Source of the DNA: Amyloporia xantha
Lineage: Eukaryota; Basidiomycota; Agaricomycetes; Polyporales; Adustoporiaceae
Direction: 5' to 3'
Assembly: GCA_036971615.1 (NCBI GenBank)
Contig: JAYKKR010000010.1
Coordinates: 1,302,001 to 1,366,000 of the forward strand
Length of the DNA: 64,000 nt
The notes under the pieces were generated by a model. That model searched no databases, had not been told where the DNA came from, and saw only the letters and a program-made list of their open reading frames with translations. This document shows, in pieces, positions 37,389 through 47,997 of the stretch. Both the position numbers and the translations under genes were made by a program. The stretch's first letter is position 1; each line of letters begins with the position of its first letter.

Positions 37389-38239
37389 TCAGGATGTTCT
37401 TGGATTACTGTCTGATGTCAAGCCCGGGTTTGAGGCTGCGTCCTGCTCTTTCTTGACCTTCAAGTCGTCGATATAGCAAGCTCAGAAGGCGCATCAACAC
37501 AGATCGACTTACCTCTGCATCGGTCGGCAATGTGGGCAGTTCCTGCAGGTGCTTTGCAAGATGCCGCATCCGCTCAATGCCCCGACCATCACCCTTGCGT
37601 GGGATGTAACCCTGCTGGAGCTCAACCTCATGCATGAATGCAGCAACATCGGCGAGCGAAGTCCCAATATTTTTCATCGCTGACATCTGCGTCCTGAGGA
37701 AAGCCATCGGCAGTATAAAGATAAGCATCACCAATCCTGAATCCCACTCAAGTGAGCATCACATACTTCGTCTGTTCATTGCTTCGCATGATCGCCTTGA
37801 GATCACTCCGCCGCATCTTCTCCCACTCTGCCCTCGCGTGGTCTCGCTGCACCCCATCTGCCTCCAGCCTCTCTAGCGTCTGCCGCATCTCCCGCAATTC
37901 CTCTCGCATCTTATTTTCCGTCGCTGCCTTCGCTCGCTGGTTTGCATCCATTTGTGCCCTCAGCTTTTCAACGCTACCCTTCGTCTCCTCGAGCAGCTCC
38001 ACCACCCGCTGGTGCTCCTTCTGTCTGGCGGCGGAGGTATCCAACGTCAGGCTCCGCGTATCTCGACGAATGGCGTTGTTCGCAGCCTTGATGATTGCTA
38101 TTTCCCTATGAAGAGAAGCGAGGCGGCTACGAACCAAGAGATATGGGGTGAGCACGATTGTGCCCAAGACTATGAGAGTGATGTATGGTTCATGGGTCCT
38201 GTGTTCCTTTTGCGCGTCGCGATTGGGAAGTATATGCAT
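37389..38239 (-). CDS. single-pass membrane coiled-coil protein (paralogue A)
   Basis: Three exons (37767-38239, 37513-37693, 37389-37457) give 240 aa in phase. One hydrophobic helix near the N-terminus (YITLIVLGTIVLTPYLLV) is followed by about 120 residues of heptad-rich coiled coil, and then a less charged C-terminal part (KTQMSAMKNIGTSLADVAAF). No known family recognised. The protein is clearly related in order and sequence to the next gene on this strand, 0.8 kb away (shared ILVLGTV/LIVLGTI, LVR-RLA-L, ETKGSVEKLRAQM/ETQAGVERLKDQM, AEWEKMRR/AEWRRKLL). An organelle-membrane role is possible but not shown. Confidence 0.7.
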
Positions 38240-38422
38240 GTTCAACTAACAGGATAAGCCCAAAGGAACTTCGTAAGATGAGTAAGAGGTCTGCATCCGC
38301 TGCGCAAACGCGTTGCATCTGTACGATACTGAGACACGTGCCGAGCACGGACTGATATGCATGCGATTGTGAAGTGCTAGAAGTGCTAGTGACGATTGGA
38401 TGGTACTTGTACTTGACGCTTA

Positions 38423-38940
38423 CAGCAATGTGCATAACGATGCGGAAACGCGAATTTCGTTGCAGGGCCTCGGGCACCGGCCCTTGTGATTCCGGAAGGA
38501 AGAAACCGGTGTAACACGGTCACGTGCCCGATGAATCCTGCAACAATGCGACAGGATTGTACTCCTTCCTACCAAAATAATTTTACCCAGCTGTTTGATT
38601 TCCTATGTTATGTAGTCCTCAATTTGACTTGCTATACTACCAGAAGCTATCAAAAGATTTTTTTCCCTTCACCATCATGCATCATGAAAGATACCAGGAT
38701 TTTGATCACGAAGGTGCTCATATTTATGCGCAATACAGACGGTGAACTCAAATTACTCAAGACTTAGCTGATGGGAAAGCGTCACTTTTCATACAAAACT
38801 ATTACAGATAAGGGTTGCATCAAGAAGGCGCCTATTTTCCGGAAGCCGGTTTGCCCCTTCCGGCCATTGGGGCCGGTATCCGAGGCCCTGCGACGAAATT
38901 CGCGTTTCCGCATCGTTATGCACATTGCTGTAACAGCGAT
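38423..38940. mobile_element. MITE-like element with long terminal inverted repeats and TA duplication
   Basis: The ends are inverted copies: CAGCAATGTGCATAACGATG at 38423 and its complement ending at 38940. About 51 bp match with a single mismatch at one position, and weaker similarity continues to about 90 bp. TA flanks both ends (38421-38422 and 38941-38942), the target duplication of the Tc1/mariner group. The interior is AT-rich and codes for nothing evident, so this is a non-autonomous element of 518 bp. It lies between two tandem paralogues. Confidence 0.85.
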
Positions 38941-39076
38941 TAAAAGAGATCAAAATGATACAACATCTCGAAGAGATGATCTGTAATACACGAAAGCCAA
39001 GAGAGCTATGAAAGTTTATACATCACGAACGCGGCTGAGGACTCGTCGGGTGCGGAAAGGAGTACAGGAAGCAGGG

Positions 39077-39607
39077 TCACATCTTCGGCCACCCGATCCT
39101 GAAGTTGTCCAAGAGCTTGCGCCGCCACTCCGCGCCAGCCTGATCCCGTTTCACCGCGTCTACCTCTGCCCTCTGCACCGCCCGCATTACTTCGTCTAGT
39201 TTCCCGTGAGCCTTGGATTCCGCTTCCGCTCTCAAGACGTCTCCCTGCTGCATCTGATCCTTCAGCCGTTCTACTCCAGCTTGAGTCTCCTCTAAAGACT
39301 GGTGGATCATCCCAAGCCTGCCCCGCATGGTCGAATTCTCCGTCAATAGAATCCGCACGTCGCGACGCACAGCAGCGTGAGCGGCCGCTGATTGCGCTAC
39401 TTGTTCCTGGAGGATAGCGAGGCGTTGGCGAACGAGAATGTATGGCAGGACCGCTGCTGAACTCAGGAAGACGGTGCCCAGGACAAGGATGGGAATGAGG
39501 GACGGACGCGGGCGTTGGCTCATCTGATAAGCCTGTCCGCTGGGATATGTCGTGTCTACTTCCACTGGAGTGGAAGTGCTTGCATCCTGGCTTTCGTGGT
39601 CGCCCAT
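39077..39607 (-). CDS. single-pass membrane coiled-coil protein (paralogue B)
   Basis: A single exon of 176 aa from ATG MGDHESQDAS. A Ser/Thr-rich leader precedes a membrane helix (IPILVLGTVFLSSAAVLPYI), followed by about 110 residues of coiled coil (RLAILQEQVAQSAAAH ... RLKDQMQQGD). It is paralogous to the gene at 37389-38239 but lacks that gene's second and third exons; the reading ends just where paralogue A is interrupted by its first intron, so it may be truncated. Function unknown. Confidence 0.65.
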   Translation of the reverse strand: MGDHESQDASTSTPVEVDTTYPSGQAYQMSQRPRPSLIPILVLGTVFLSSAAVLPYILVRQRLAILQEQVAQSAAAHAAVRRDVRILLTENSTMRGRLGMIHQSLEETQAGVERLKDQMQQGDVLRAEAESKAHGKLDEVMRAVQRAEVDAVKRDQAGAEWRRKLLDNFRIGWPKM

Positions 39608-39942
39608 GTCTGTCTCCCAGATGCGGATGGGTTCAGGGAGACTTGTGTATGAGTAAAGCGGACCCACGGGTTGTGTGTGAGTGCACACACGATCGTGATC
39701 GGCACGTGGGTTTAATTAAGCGAGCACGACGCGTCCACTGCTCGGTGAATCAGTTGTGATAATGAGAGCCCAAGGAATACCAGACGACGGCGAGCGTACA
39801 GAGAGCAGAATATGATACAAAGTGATGAGTGCCATCCCGGACGGAGAATACAAGCGGAAGAGATCCGAAAGCAAGCGGGACAACACGAATCTTGCAGATA
39901 ATTCTTAGCATAAGCATAACAGCAGTCCAGAACGTAACGGGA

Positions 39943-42378
39943 TCATGTCGCATCGGTTTTCTTCTTTCTCCATTTCAGCTTACTCAAAAGATTGCGCTTC
40001 TTAGGCTTCTCTGGAGGGGGCTCTTCTGCCTTCGGCGGTAATCTATATCAAACGAGCTGAGCATATCAACTAACCACAAAATATGGTAAACATACTCTTC
40101 GACATAGACCGGATAATCTTGCTCCAGATTTCCTTTCACAGCTGATATTTGTTGCTCGTACGCCTGCTGCAGCGACAGAGGTACATCGAGCTTTCTCCGC
40201 CAGACAGCCATGCTGCTTCCCGACTTGGACAGCAGAAACACGAACACAATAACTTGCACAGCAGGGTCATACAACGCCACAGACTCTTGCAGAATGCGAT
40301 CCAGCGTGCCTTGCAGCTGAGTGATAGTGATCCAGTCGAACGCCGGCTGGGCAGGCGCATCCGGCGTGTTGTTCACGCGGAAGTCTGCGTTCGAGATCAG
40401 CGCCCCGCGCTCGCCCGTCTGGAGGAAGTTCCGGAGCTGTGACATGTCAAGATAACAGAATGAGCCTCTGTGCCTCTCATGGTACAAAACGGACTGACAC
40501 CGATCGTCGCGAGACCGTTGGACATGGCATCGATCCACTTCAACAGAGACGCGACGCGCTCGTCCTTTCCCGGGTTGAACGACCAGTAGACCCTCTCCTT
40601 AGCCGGGCGGCTGCGACTGAAGAGAGCGCGTTGAGCTGGCATCAAGGCCTGTCCATACGACTCGACGAACGCGTTCTCGCCCATCCCGTTCCGCGGATGC
40701 GGCAGCTCAAACACTGTAGTGTGGCGGCCGGATGCCATTGCCATGGTCTTGGATGGCGTTCCGTCGGCCCAGAATGACGGTGGGAAGTTTGCCGAGAAAT
40801 TTGCCGCTGCAGACGGGGGCGCAGATGGAGACGGTGCAGAAGGCGGTGGCGCAGGTGCAGGAGCACCATATGAACGAAACGGACGGACAGTAGGGGTTTC
40901 AGTATGATATGAGACTGTTGGCGAGAAGCGAACTCGGTGACCATACGCATCTGGCTGGTCGTAGCCCCCGTTGTCGTAGTCGTCCTCCTCTTCCTCGTCA
41001 TAACCTTCCTCCTCCTCTTCTTCCTCGGCTACTTCATGGATGGGGCTCGCCCATCCGCCAGCGCCGCCGCCATTCCATCCAGCACTACCCCAGCTTTCAG
41101 ATGGTTGCATAGGCGCTGCTCGTTGTCCTTGAGGCTGATTGCTTCTCCCTCTCGCATTGTCGCCATACTGAGGATACTGCTGCTGCTGCTGCTGCTGCTG
41201 TAGTCTAGCTTGCTGTTGTTGTTGCTGCTGTTGCTGAAGCCGGGCCTGCCGTTCAAGTTGTTGCTGTAGTTGTTGATATTCAGCCACTGCTTGATGGTGT
41301 CGAGCTGCAGCCTGCTGCGCGCCGCAGCGTCCATGGGTTTCCCGGATTGAGACTGTGAGGTAGAAACCTTAGCTTGTCTCGGATGCGCTAGCAACGACTG
41401 CAACCGCTCCGATTGCTGCTGAGGAGACAACACCGGTCTACCTCTTGGGGAAGCAGCACCCAAGAGGGATGGAGCGGTAGAAGTAGGAGGAGGGTTAAGA
41501 TTCATGCTAGCAGTAGTTACCTTCGGTAGCCCTTGCACTTCGTTTCCCCAGTTCTTCCACGCACCTGGCGTGTGAGTGGCGGCAGCCGGCGTCTGCATTG
41601 GCGGTGGCGCGGGAGGCGGTGCCGATGCTCCCATTGTCGATGCTGGCGTTTCGTCCCAGCCGTCCGCCACCTGCCCCCACCCAGAAGCGGCAGGTTCTGG
41701 CCACCCGGAAGGAGCTTCTGGCCATCCCCCTACCGCTGTATGGGCGGGAGACTCTGCGGCGAAAGACGCTGCTGGGGGCTGTGCAGCAAACGACACTTGC
41801 GGGGGAGGGCCGCCCCTCTTATTCCCACTCTTCTTGACAGGTCCGGCATTGAGAGCCGATCCTCCTTGATGATCTACCGCAACACCACCGGGCATACTCC
41901 AGTCCATATCTTCGAACCCATCTCCAGCACCCGTCGCAGGAGATGCATTAGCCGGAGCACTCCACATATCAGCGGATGCAGCTGCACCGACGCCCCATCC
42001 CCCGTCACCCCCTGCAGGTGTAGCTTGGGCTGCTGGCCAGGAGTTATCCGAGACTGCATTGCGACGAGGACGAGGCATGGCAAGTCGGGTGCGAATTCAC
42101 AACGTGGCAAGTGGGAGATCGAAACAAAGACATCATCGTATGCATTGCATTAAGGGGAAAGATAAGCGCACGGACATACCTGGTTCAGCCTGCTGACTGC
42201 CGCCAATTGGAAGGATCTCTGGCTGAGATAGGTCTCCATTGTGCGCCTCGCCCAGCGGAAGCCCGAGCGGTACTTCAGACTTGGGAAGGTCGACGACGAT
42301 CGGCTCGCTGCTCGACGGATTGGGAGCATTTGTCTTCTCCGGGACTTTTGTTTTCGTCTTCTTGAGTCCTTTGGCCAT
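39943..42378 (-). CDS. CcmS-related-domain protein, Gln/Pro/Trp-rich
   Basis: Five exons (42180-42378, 41368-42053, 40499-41314, 40096-40436, 39943-40042) give 713 aa in phase. A Lys-rich start (MAKGLKKTKTK) leads into a disordered region with repeated GGWPE/SGWPE-type Trp motifs and a polyglutamine tract. The folded C-terminal part (FELPHPRNGMGENAFVESYG, ERVYWSFNPGKDERVASLLKW, then LRNFLQTGERGALISNADFR) matches what is annotated in Agaricomycetes as a CcmS-related domain. The extreme C-terminus is strongly basic (KPKKRNLLSKLKWRKKK). The molecular role is unknown; the domain name does not imply carboxysome function. Confidence 0.75.
41176..41240. repeat. CAG/CAA repeat coding for polyglutamine
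   Basis: On the plus strand it reads as CTG/TTG triplets. Two glutamine runs of eight or nine residues are separated by ARL (ARLQQQ pattern). The first half is a pure CTG array of about nine units and so a likely site of length polymorphism. Confidence 0.85.
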
Positions 42379-42451
42379 TGCCGCAACAACGGGTAAGAGC
42401 CGCGGAGAGCACCTTGGACAGTAGATGCAGATTGCCTGACTCGAAGATGCT

Positions 42452-42726
42452 TTAAGCCCGGGTTAGCAGTCTTGACTGCCAACGGTGAGATATCCGGATA
42501 GATAAAGGGACCGTCGGACGCTCGCACTGGGGACGCCGAAAGACACGAGGCATGTCTCGACGGAAGTAGAGGAGTTGATCCTGGATGAGGACATGGTCAG
42601 TCGAGATCTTTGGATGGTAACCCGTAGGGAGTATATACCAGAGTAGTGATAGTAACAGTGGGGGAGTGAGTATACGCTGGCCTGAGCAACGCGCTGAACG
42701 CGGACTGCGACGTTTGAAGCAGACAT
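42452..42726 (-). CDS. possible small gene, start secure, 3' end unresolved
   Basis: An ATG at 42726 opens MSASNVAVRVQRVAQAS, followed by a GTATAC donor, a 71-nt intron and ISTDHVLIQDQLLYFRRDMP, in phase 0. The basic amphipathic N-terminus could be a mitochondrial signal. After about 42545 two frames compete: one runs RRPQCERP... to a stop near 42452, the other reads SPVRASDGPFIYPDISPLAV. A one-base error may again be the cause. Family not recognised. Confidence 0.35.
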
Positions 42727-43124
42727 CCAAATTTGGCTATAAGCGTGACATAACTACGAAATGGAATATATGTGGCACAATCGCCTGATCAAGCTCTATC
42801 TGAGGATTCAACGGACCTCGACTTTGAATTTACGTGGCTTTCGAATGTGCTCACAATTTTGTATAGCCATTAATGTGAATTCGACCATCACTACATATGA
42901 AGTGGAAACGCGCTCAATCAAAGGTTATTTGGAACAAGGCCCCTCTTCGTGAGAAGCACGATCGACGATGTCCAACTTGATCAATCGTTCGCGCATCACT
43001 GAGTCACTTTCACCACATATTATTACAGCATCACTAGACGCAATCCTCCTCTCTCCTCTCTGAAAGTGCTCATCAAAATTGAGGCTGTAAGAGCAGTGTC
43101 AAAGGCGATCCGAGTTGCTCGCCA
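42727..43124. other. intergenic, divergent promoter region
   Basis: This lies between the possible small gene on the minus strand and the tRNase Z gene. Nothing but short chance ORFs was seen. Its right end runs into the triple tandem repeat before the tRNase Z start. Confidence 0.5.
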
Positions 43125-43178
43125 ATGCACGCCAATGCACGCCAATGCCCTCGACTAGCTTGTCCTCGATTAACATAA
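43121..43178 (+). promoter_or_regulatory. tandem decamer with two short upstream ORFs overlapping the tRNase Z start
   Basis: The decamer GCCAATGCAC occurs at 43121 and 43131, and again as GCCAATGCCC at 43141. Each holds an ATG in the same context, and the 10-bp spacing puts them in three frames. ATG 43125 opens an 18-codon ORF (stop at 43176-43178), ATG 43135 an 8-codon ORF (stop at 43156-43158), and ATG 43145 is the start of the enzyme. Both short ORFs end inside the main coding region. Confidence 0.6.
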
Positions 43179-44425
43179 CAATTTTAGGCACAGCTTCAGC
43201 GCAGCCATCCTCGACTCGCAATCATTCTGCACTCGCCCTGCGTCTGAACGGAGATGTCTGGCTCTTTGACTGCGGCGAGGCCACCCAGCATCGGATCCAG
43301 AAGAGTTCAGTCAAGATGGGCAGGATACAGAAAATATTCATCACGCATACGCACGGTGCGCATACAGTAGACGTTCGACACCGCACGTACAAATCTCACT
43401 TGTCTGCCTTTGTCAGGCGATCATATTTTCGGACTTCTGCCCCTGCTCGCCAGTCGCTTAGATGGTGCCGGAGGAACGATAGACAGTTCTGATGATCCCA
43501 GAACGCAAAGCGACGTCCAAGAAGCAGCACCAGTCAGTCCTGGCTGTCCTTTTGACCGGGGCCACGTTTCATTATTTCCCTATTACAGCCTTTGGAAATA
43601 TACGGGCCACTGGGCACACGAGCCTATGTTCGAAGCGGGCTCGCATATACTCACACCAACTTGGGTGCCCCATATGTCGTGCACGAGATGCGTTTCGCAT
43701 CCGACCCCCCTTCAGGTGACCATACTTCCCTTCCTCCGAACCCATTCGAGCTCTCCACCGGGCAAAACATTCCGCAAGTCAATGGTGCCTGGCCGGAGAT
43801 TTACAGGGACGCCTTGATCACCGTATCCGCGGCACCGATCATGCACTCCGTTCCCTGCGTGGGGTACGTCGTCACCGAACTTCCTGTCCCCGGCAAGATG
43901 GATCCGAAGGAGTACATCCCGCATCTCAAGCGCACCAAGACTCCAATGTCGGTGATGAGCCGGCTGCAGCAGGGAGAGAGCGTAGAGCTCTCCGACGGCA
44001 CCGTCTTGCGCGGCCCTCCTCGGCGGCCTGGGCGCAAGCTGGTCATATTGGGGGACACGTACGACCCTTCTCCAATCTCTGACCTGGCCACCGAGCCCGA
44101 TATCCTTGTTCATGAAGCGACCAATGCTCATCTCCCCGGCGTCGACCCCAACACGAAGGCAGAGGATACCTACGAGAGCGTAGAAGCGCGCTCTAAGTCG
44201 CGAGGTCACTCGACGCCGCAGATGGCGGGCAAATTCGCGAAAAAGATCGGTGCGCTGAAACTTTTGCTGAACCATTTCTCTGCGAGATACCCGGGGAACG
44301 ACGATGTTGACGAGGGCTCAAAGAAGATCATGGAAGCCATTAGGGCCCTAGCGGTGAGCGAGTTCGATGGAGAGGTAATTTGTGCGCGGGACTTCATGAG
44401 TATTGACGTGGAACCACGACGATAG
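43145..44425 (+). CDS. tRNase Z, short form (ELAC1-like)
   Basis: Three exons (43145-43355, 43417-43514, 43589-44425) give 381 aa in phase. Metallo-beta-lactamase motifs in order are: [28 protein letters not shown], the zinc motif [14 protein letters not shown] (split by the first intron), [34 protein letters not shown] and [14 protein letters not shown]. These are the signature of the short RNase Z, which cuts the 3' trailer from pre-tRNA. The length fits ELAC1-type rather than the double-length ELAC2/Trz1 form. Localisation cannot be told. The gene is convergent with THOC7, 82 bp away. Confidence 0.93.
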
Positions 44426-44507
44426 CAATGAGTAGAATACGGTAGGAATGCCACAAACACAAGCTATTGCAGGATGTACAAACACATATTGTAGCAATAA
44501 CAGGTCC

Positions 44508-45747
44508 TTAATCATCTGGAGGTTCTGACAACTCGCTACTTGAATCGCTCGCCTCACCCTCCTCTAGCTCCTCTTCCCGCGCCTTCTTCTTCATGTTCCT
44601 CGGCTCCTCTGATACCTCACCCATTTCAATATCATCCTCGTCGGCGACCTTGATCGTAGGCACTGGCGTGGATCTTGCAGTTGATGACCGCAACACCGGT
44701 GTCGATATGCGAGATGTCCCGGGTGCGAATGACCTTGCCCCAGGGTTGAGGAGCGCCCTTGCTAATGGGATATCATCATCAGAGTCTTTGTCGTTGTCAC
44801 CCGCATCCTTGTCCTCCTTCAGTTCTCCTGACTCCTCCCTTGTCCGAACGCTTGCAGATCCATCCATCTCGACGTCTTCATCAATAGGTGGTAGTTCTGG
44901 AGCAGGAGTGGCAGTGGGGGATAGCTCTGCCGCATCCTGCTTGCCCATGAGACGCAATGAACTAAGGTCTGTGATGACCCCGTCCAGTGCCACCTTCTGA
45001 GCTTGGAGTATTCGAGTTTGGTTCTCGTGTTCTCTGCTCGGATGGCAGCCATATCGTTCTCCAGTGAGCTAATCGACCTGTAATAGAGATAGTAAGCATG
45101 CGAGCAAAAGCCGAGTCTGTATGTACGCACTGGTTGAGCTCGTCTCGGCTCGGAAGGGTGTTCACCTTCTCGGCAATCGCGTCGTACTCGATCTTGCGTC
45201 TCCGCTCCAGTTGCGCGTGCTCCAAGGAGGTCTTTAAATCTTCGATTTGGCCTTTCAAAAGCGTGTGTTCCGAGGCTTCGCGGAGAGACAAGTCGACTCA
45301 ACGAATGGCGCTGCGCACTGCTCTGCATGACACACCTATACGCTCCTTCTCCCTTCTGGTATTCTTCAACCTGCCGTGCTTCCGCCTCGCATACCATCAA
45401 ACTCTTCTTCAGCGACAGGTGGAACGACGCAAGTTCCACCAAAAACGCCTCTCGTGCATCATCTACTGAGGATGTCGCGGCGGGTGATGGAGGAACGGAA
45501 GAGGTGTATGCCACAGAGGTATAGTTGTGGAACCTTTTGGTAACGCGGCGTAGAGCCTTCTCGTCATTGGTGATTCTAGTATGAATTATAGCATCTGGGA
45601 GACCAAGGGTTGGAAATTTCATGTTACTTTGGCGAGTTGAGACGCACCTTCTTGCTGAACCGACATAGGCGGTGCCACCCAAGGCTTCTCTGCGTTTACT
45701 GCAGAGGGTGGTTGATCCTGCATGTTCTGGTCGGGGGGACCTGACAT
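44508..45747 (-). CDS. THOC7: THO complex subunit 7, with two apparent frameshifts
   Basis: Four exons (45648-45747, 45336-45594, 45131-45296, 44508-45077) would code for 363 aa. Family-like parts are DAIIHTRITNDEKALRRVTKRF, LVELASFHLSLKKSL, a coiled coil and LDGVITDLSSLRLMGK; the C-terminus is acidic and disordered. THO couples transcription to mRNA export. Frame is lost twice: one extra base in the GGG run at 45351-45353 (QK|EKERI expected), and two extra bases in the CTCT tract near 45031-45035 (IRAE|HENQTRILQAQK expected). Removing three bases restores one ORF. Either the assembly has small insertions or this copy is inactive. Confidence 0.8.
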
Positions 45748-46055
45748 ATTAAGAGTGCAAGGGTGCAGTGTCCAGTTTCAGAGAGCGCGAGTCTTCAAAG
45801 AACTTCAATTGTGAGAACAAGGACCTTGTTCGAGGTGTGATATTAATTGTGACATACTGTGACCAGAGATCACCAATGTGACACCACGCGCGGGCCATCA
45901 CCGAGAATTCTTCGCGGACCTGTGACGTCGCGCACGTTCGTGCATACCTGCCTATTTGGTCTGAGACTTCCTTTCAGAAGCGTTAGCCTGGCCGCGGCCC
46001 CTTCGCGAAACCTTGCTTCCTTTCATTTCCCTCTTCTCCACCCTCTACACCCACT
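45748..46055. other. divergent promoter region of THOC7 and VTC1
   Basis: These 308 bp separate the two starts. C/T-rich DNA precedes the VTC1 start (about 46020-46052). No other feature was seen. Confidence 0.5.
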
Positions 46056-46659
46056 ATGTCCACTCAGCCATTGCTGCAGCGCACCGCCGCAAAACGCATT
46101 GCTCTCCCGGTCAGAGTAGAGCCAAAGGTCTCTTTCGCGAATGAGCGCACATTTCTTTCATGGCTGCACTTCACGGTAGTGCTCGGTGGACTCGCGGTCG
46201 GGCTATTGAACTTTGGGGACCAGGTATGCGGTTGAATTATCCCGCCGTTAACAGACATGCTAAGACGTTCTTCAAGGTCGGGAAAATAAGTGCGGCTATG
46301 TTTTCTGTCGTTGGTCAGTCTGCAGTTCGGCCCTATGGTACAGTATCTGCATTTATTTATGGTCGTGTGACACCTCATAGCTATGGCGGTGATGGTCTAC
46401 GCGCTATATACATACCATTGGCGTGCCGCTGCCATTCGGACAGGTGGACGCGGGCCCTATGATGACCGAGTGGGACCCGTATGTTTATTTATATCGTTGG
46501 CTATTACTGGACTCTGACTCGCTTGCAGACAATATTATGCATCGCTTTGCTCGGTGAGTTGCTGCAATATGCACATTGCTAGCGCCTACTCAAGGTTCAT
46601 TAGTTGCTATCGTCGTCAATTTCATTTTGCGCTTCACGCAGCCTGACCCGGACCCTTAA
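46056..46659 (+). CDS. VTC1: vacuolar transporter chaperone subunit 1 (DUF202)
   Basis: Five exons (46056-46223, 46277-46313, 46381-46478, 46529-46553, 46604-46659) give 127 aa in phase, the normal Vtc1 length. The DUF202 signature [20 protein letters not shown] is followed by three membrane helices ([51 protein letters not shown]). Vtc1 is the membrane core of the VTC complex that makes polyphosphate from ATP and passes it into the vacuole. It has no SPX domain, as expected for Vtc1. Confidence 0.95.
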
Positions 46660-47005
46660 GGCACGGCCGGTCCTTACAAGCATTGCTACCCGCACGATGT
46701 ATACTGCTCGCAGAAATGCGGGAATATAGGATATACGATGATGTTGACAAATCTACGATGACCAGGATGCTGTAACGCGACTCGACCGTTTCCATATATC
46801 TAACGGATATCTTGCTTATCTGTATGTCTGTAATTAGCTTCATCAATCTATATGTTGCATTCGCGCTGGAATTCGAGAATGGCTCAATATGCGAAGCGTT
46901 CATGCACACGAAAGCCCAGTCTGAAGCTTGTTTGACCAGAATTTGCAGGACGCAAACGGATATTGTGGAGCAATACTCATGACATGATATATATTGGCGG
47001 AAGTT
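46660..47005. other. intergenic between two convergent genes
   Basis: 3' flanks of VTC1 and NDUFA8. Nothing else recognised. Confidence 0.5.
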
Positions 47006-47796
47006 CTACTTCTGTACACCGGTGAAGATCGGCGACTGGACCTCGTGTATGGGCGTCTTCCCCGCAGAGCCAGGAATGGTTTTTGCCAGCCCCTGGAACA
47101 TACAAATAAGCAACAGACCTAGCAAATGTGCTGGAGGGAATACTTACAAATTTATCGAACATACACTTGTTGAGTGCCCGCTCCGGTTTGCGGCAAGGGA
47201 AGTATTCCTGCTCAGGACCTAGTTATAAATACAATTCTGTGCAAACACACATAAGCGCACAGACCTGGTTATTCTTCTCCAAGCAACTCCAGTGCTGCTC
47301 GAACTCTTGGCTGCAGCTGTCGCGCATCTTGGAGATCCTGAATCATGAAAGCAGGTGTAAGGTGAGCTTGCTAGTAGACGTTCTGGAAGAGATACGCACA
47401 GATCTATCGCGCAGCGCGTCACTCTCCTCCCCTCCTTCAAACAATGCTCCGGGTCTCGGTTCTCCGACTTGCAAAGCATAAAGTCCTCTGTGCGATCAGC
47501 AGGCGGATTAGCTTCCGACCCCTTATGACGTGAAAGGTCCGTGAATTCGTCTGTATACCATGTGCTCCGAATACGAAGCCCATGGCACAGAGTGGCAGGG
47601 AAAATGCTTCGTGAGTAAAAGTACTAGTCAATCACGCACCGTTGTAGTCCTTGCAGTGCACCCCAAGGAAGAACGCAGCGCTCTTGAGCGGCGCACTGGT
47701 CACGCCGAGTTCTGGCACCTTTGGGACATTGTCTGGAAGAGGTGTAGGATCCCTGTAGGGCTGCGCTGACTCGGCGGGGTCGTGGTACCTGCTCAT
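47006..47796 (-). CDS. NDUFA8: complex I subunit NDUFA8 (19-kDa, twin CHCH)
   Basis: Five exons (47640-47796, 47400-47487, 47265-47337, 47148-47207, 47006-47092) give 154 aa in phase. The Pro-rich N-terminus (PDNVPKVPELGVTSAPLKSAAFFLG) is typical. Cys pairs in the CX9C pattern follow: CKDYNEDFMLC, CLKEGRRVTRC, then CSQEFEQHWSC and CRKPERALNKC. The protein is an intermembrane-space accessory subunit of NADH:ubiquinone oxidoreductase, folded by Mia40. It starts at the ATG before MSRYHDP, where the family begins. Confidence 0.93.
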
Positions 47797-47997
47797 AGCT
47801 GATAATGCGCGGCGGTGTGCGATCACTGTCAGAGACAACCACGCAACCGTGACTGTCCGCGGGCGCTTAGGAGTCGTCCAGAAATGGGTTGTGCATAAAC
47901 GACTTGGGCGCTTGTGGCCTCTCTCTATCATATCGTCGCGCACAACACCAACGCTGATCAGCTTTTGTGGCGACGCGTCGTATAGCTCATATTCGCC

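Noticed and set aside
40908..42153. Several plus-strand ORFs opposite the CcmS-related gene
   Set aside because: They are shadows of a Pro/Gln/Trp-rich coding exon on the minus strand, which is in phase over five exons.
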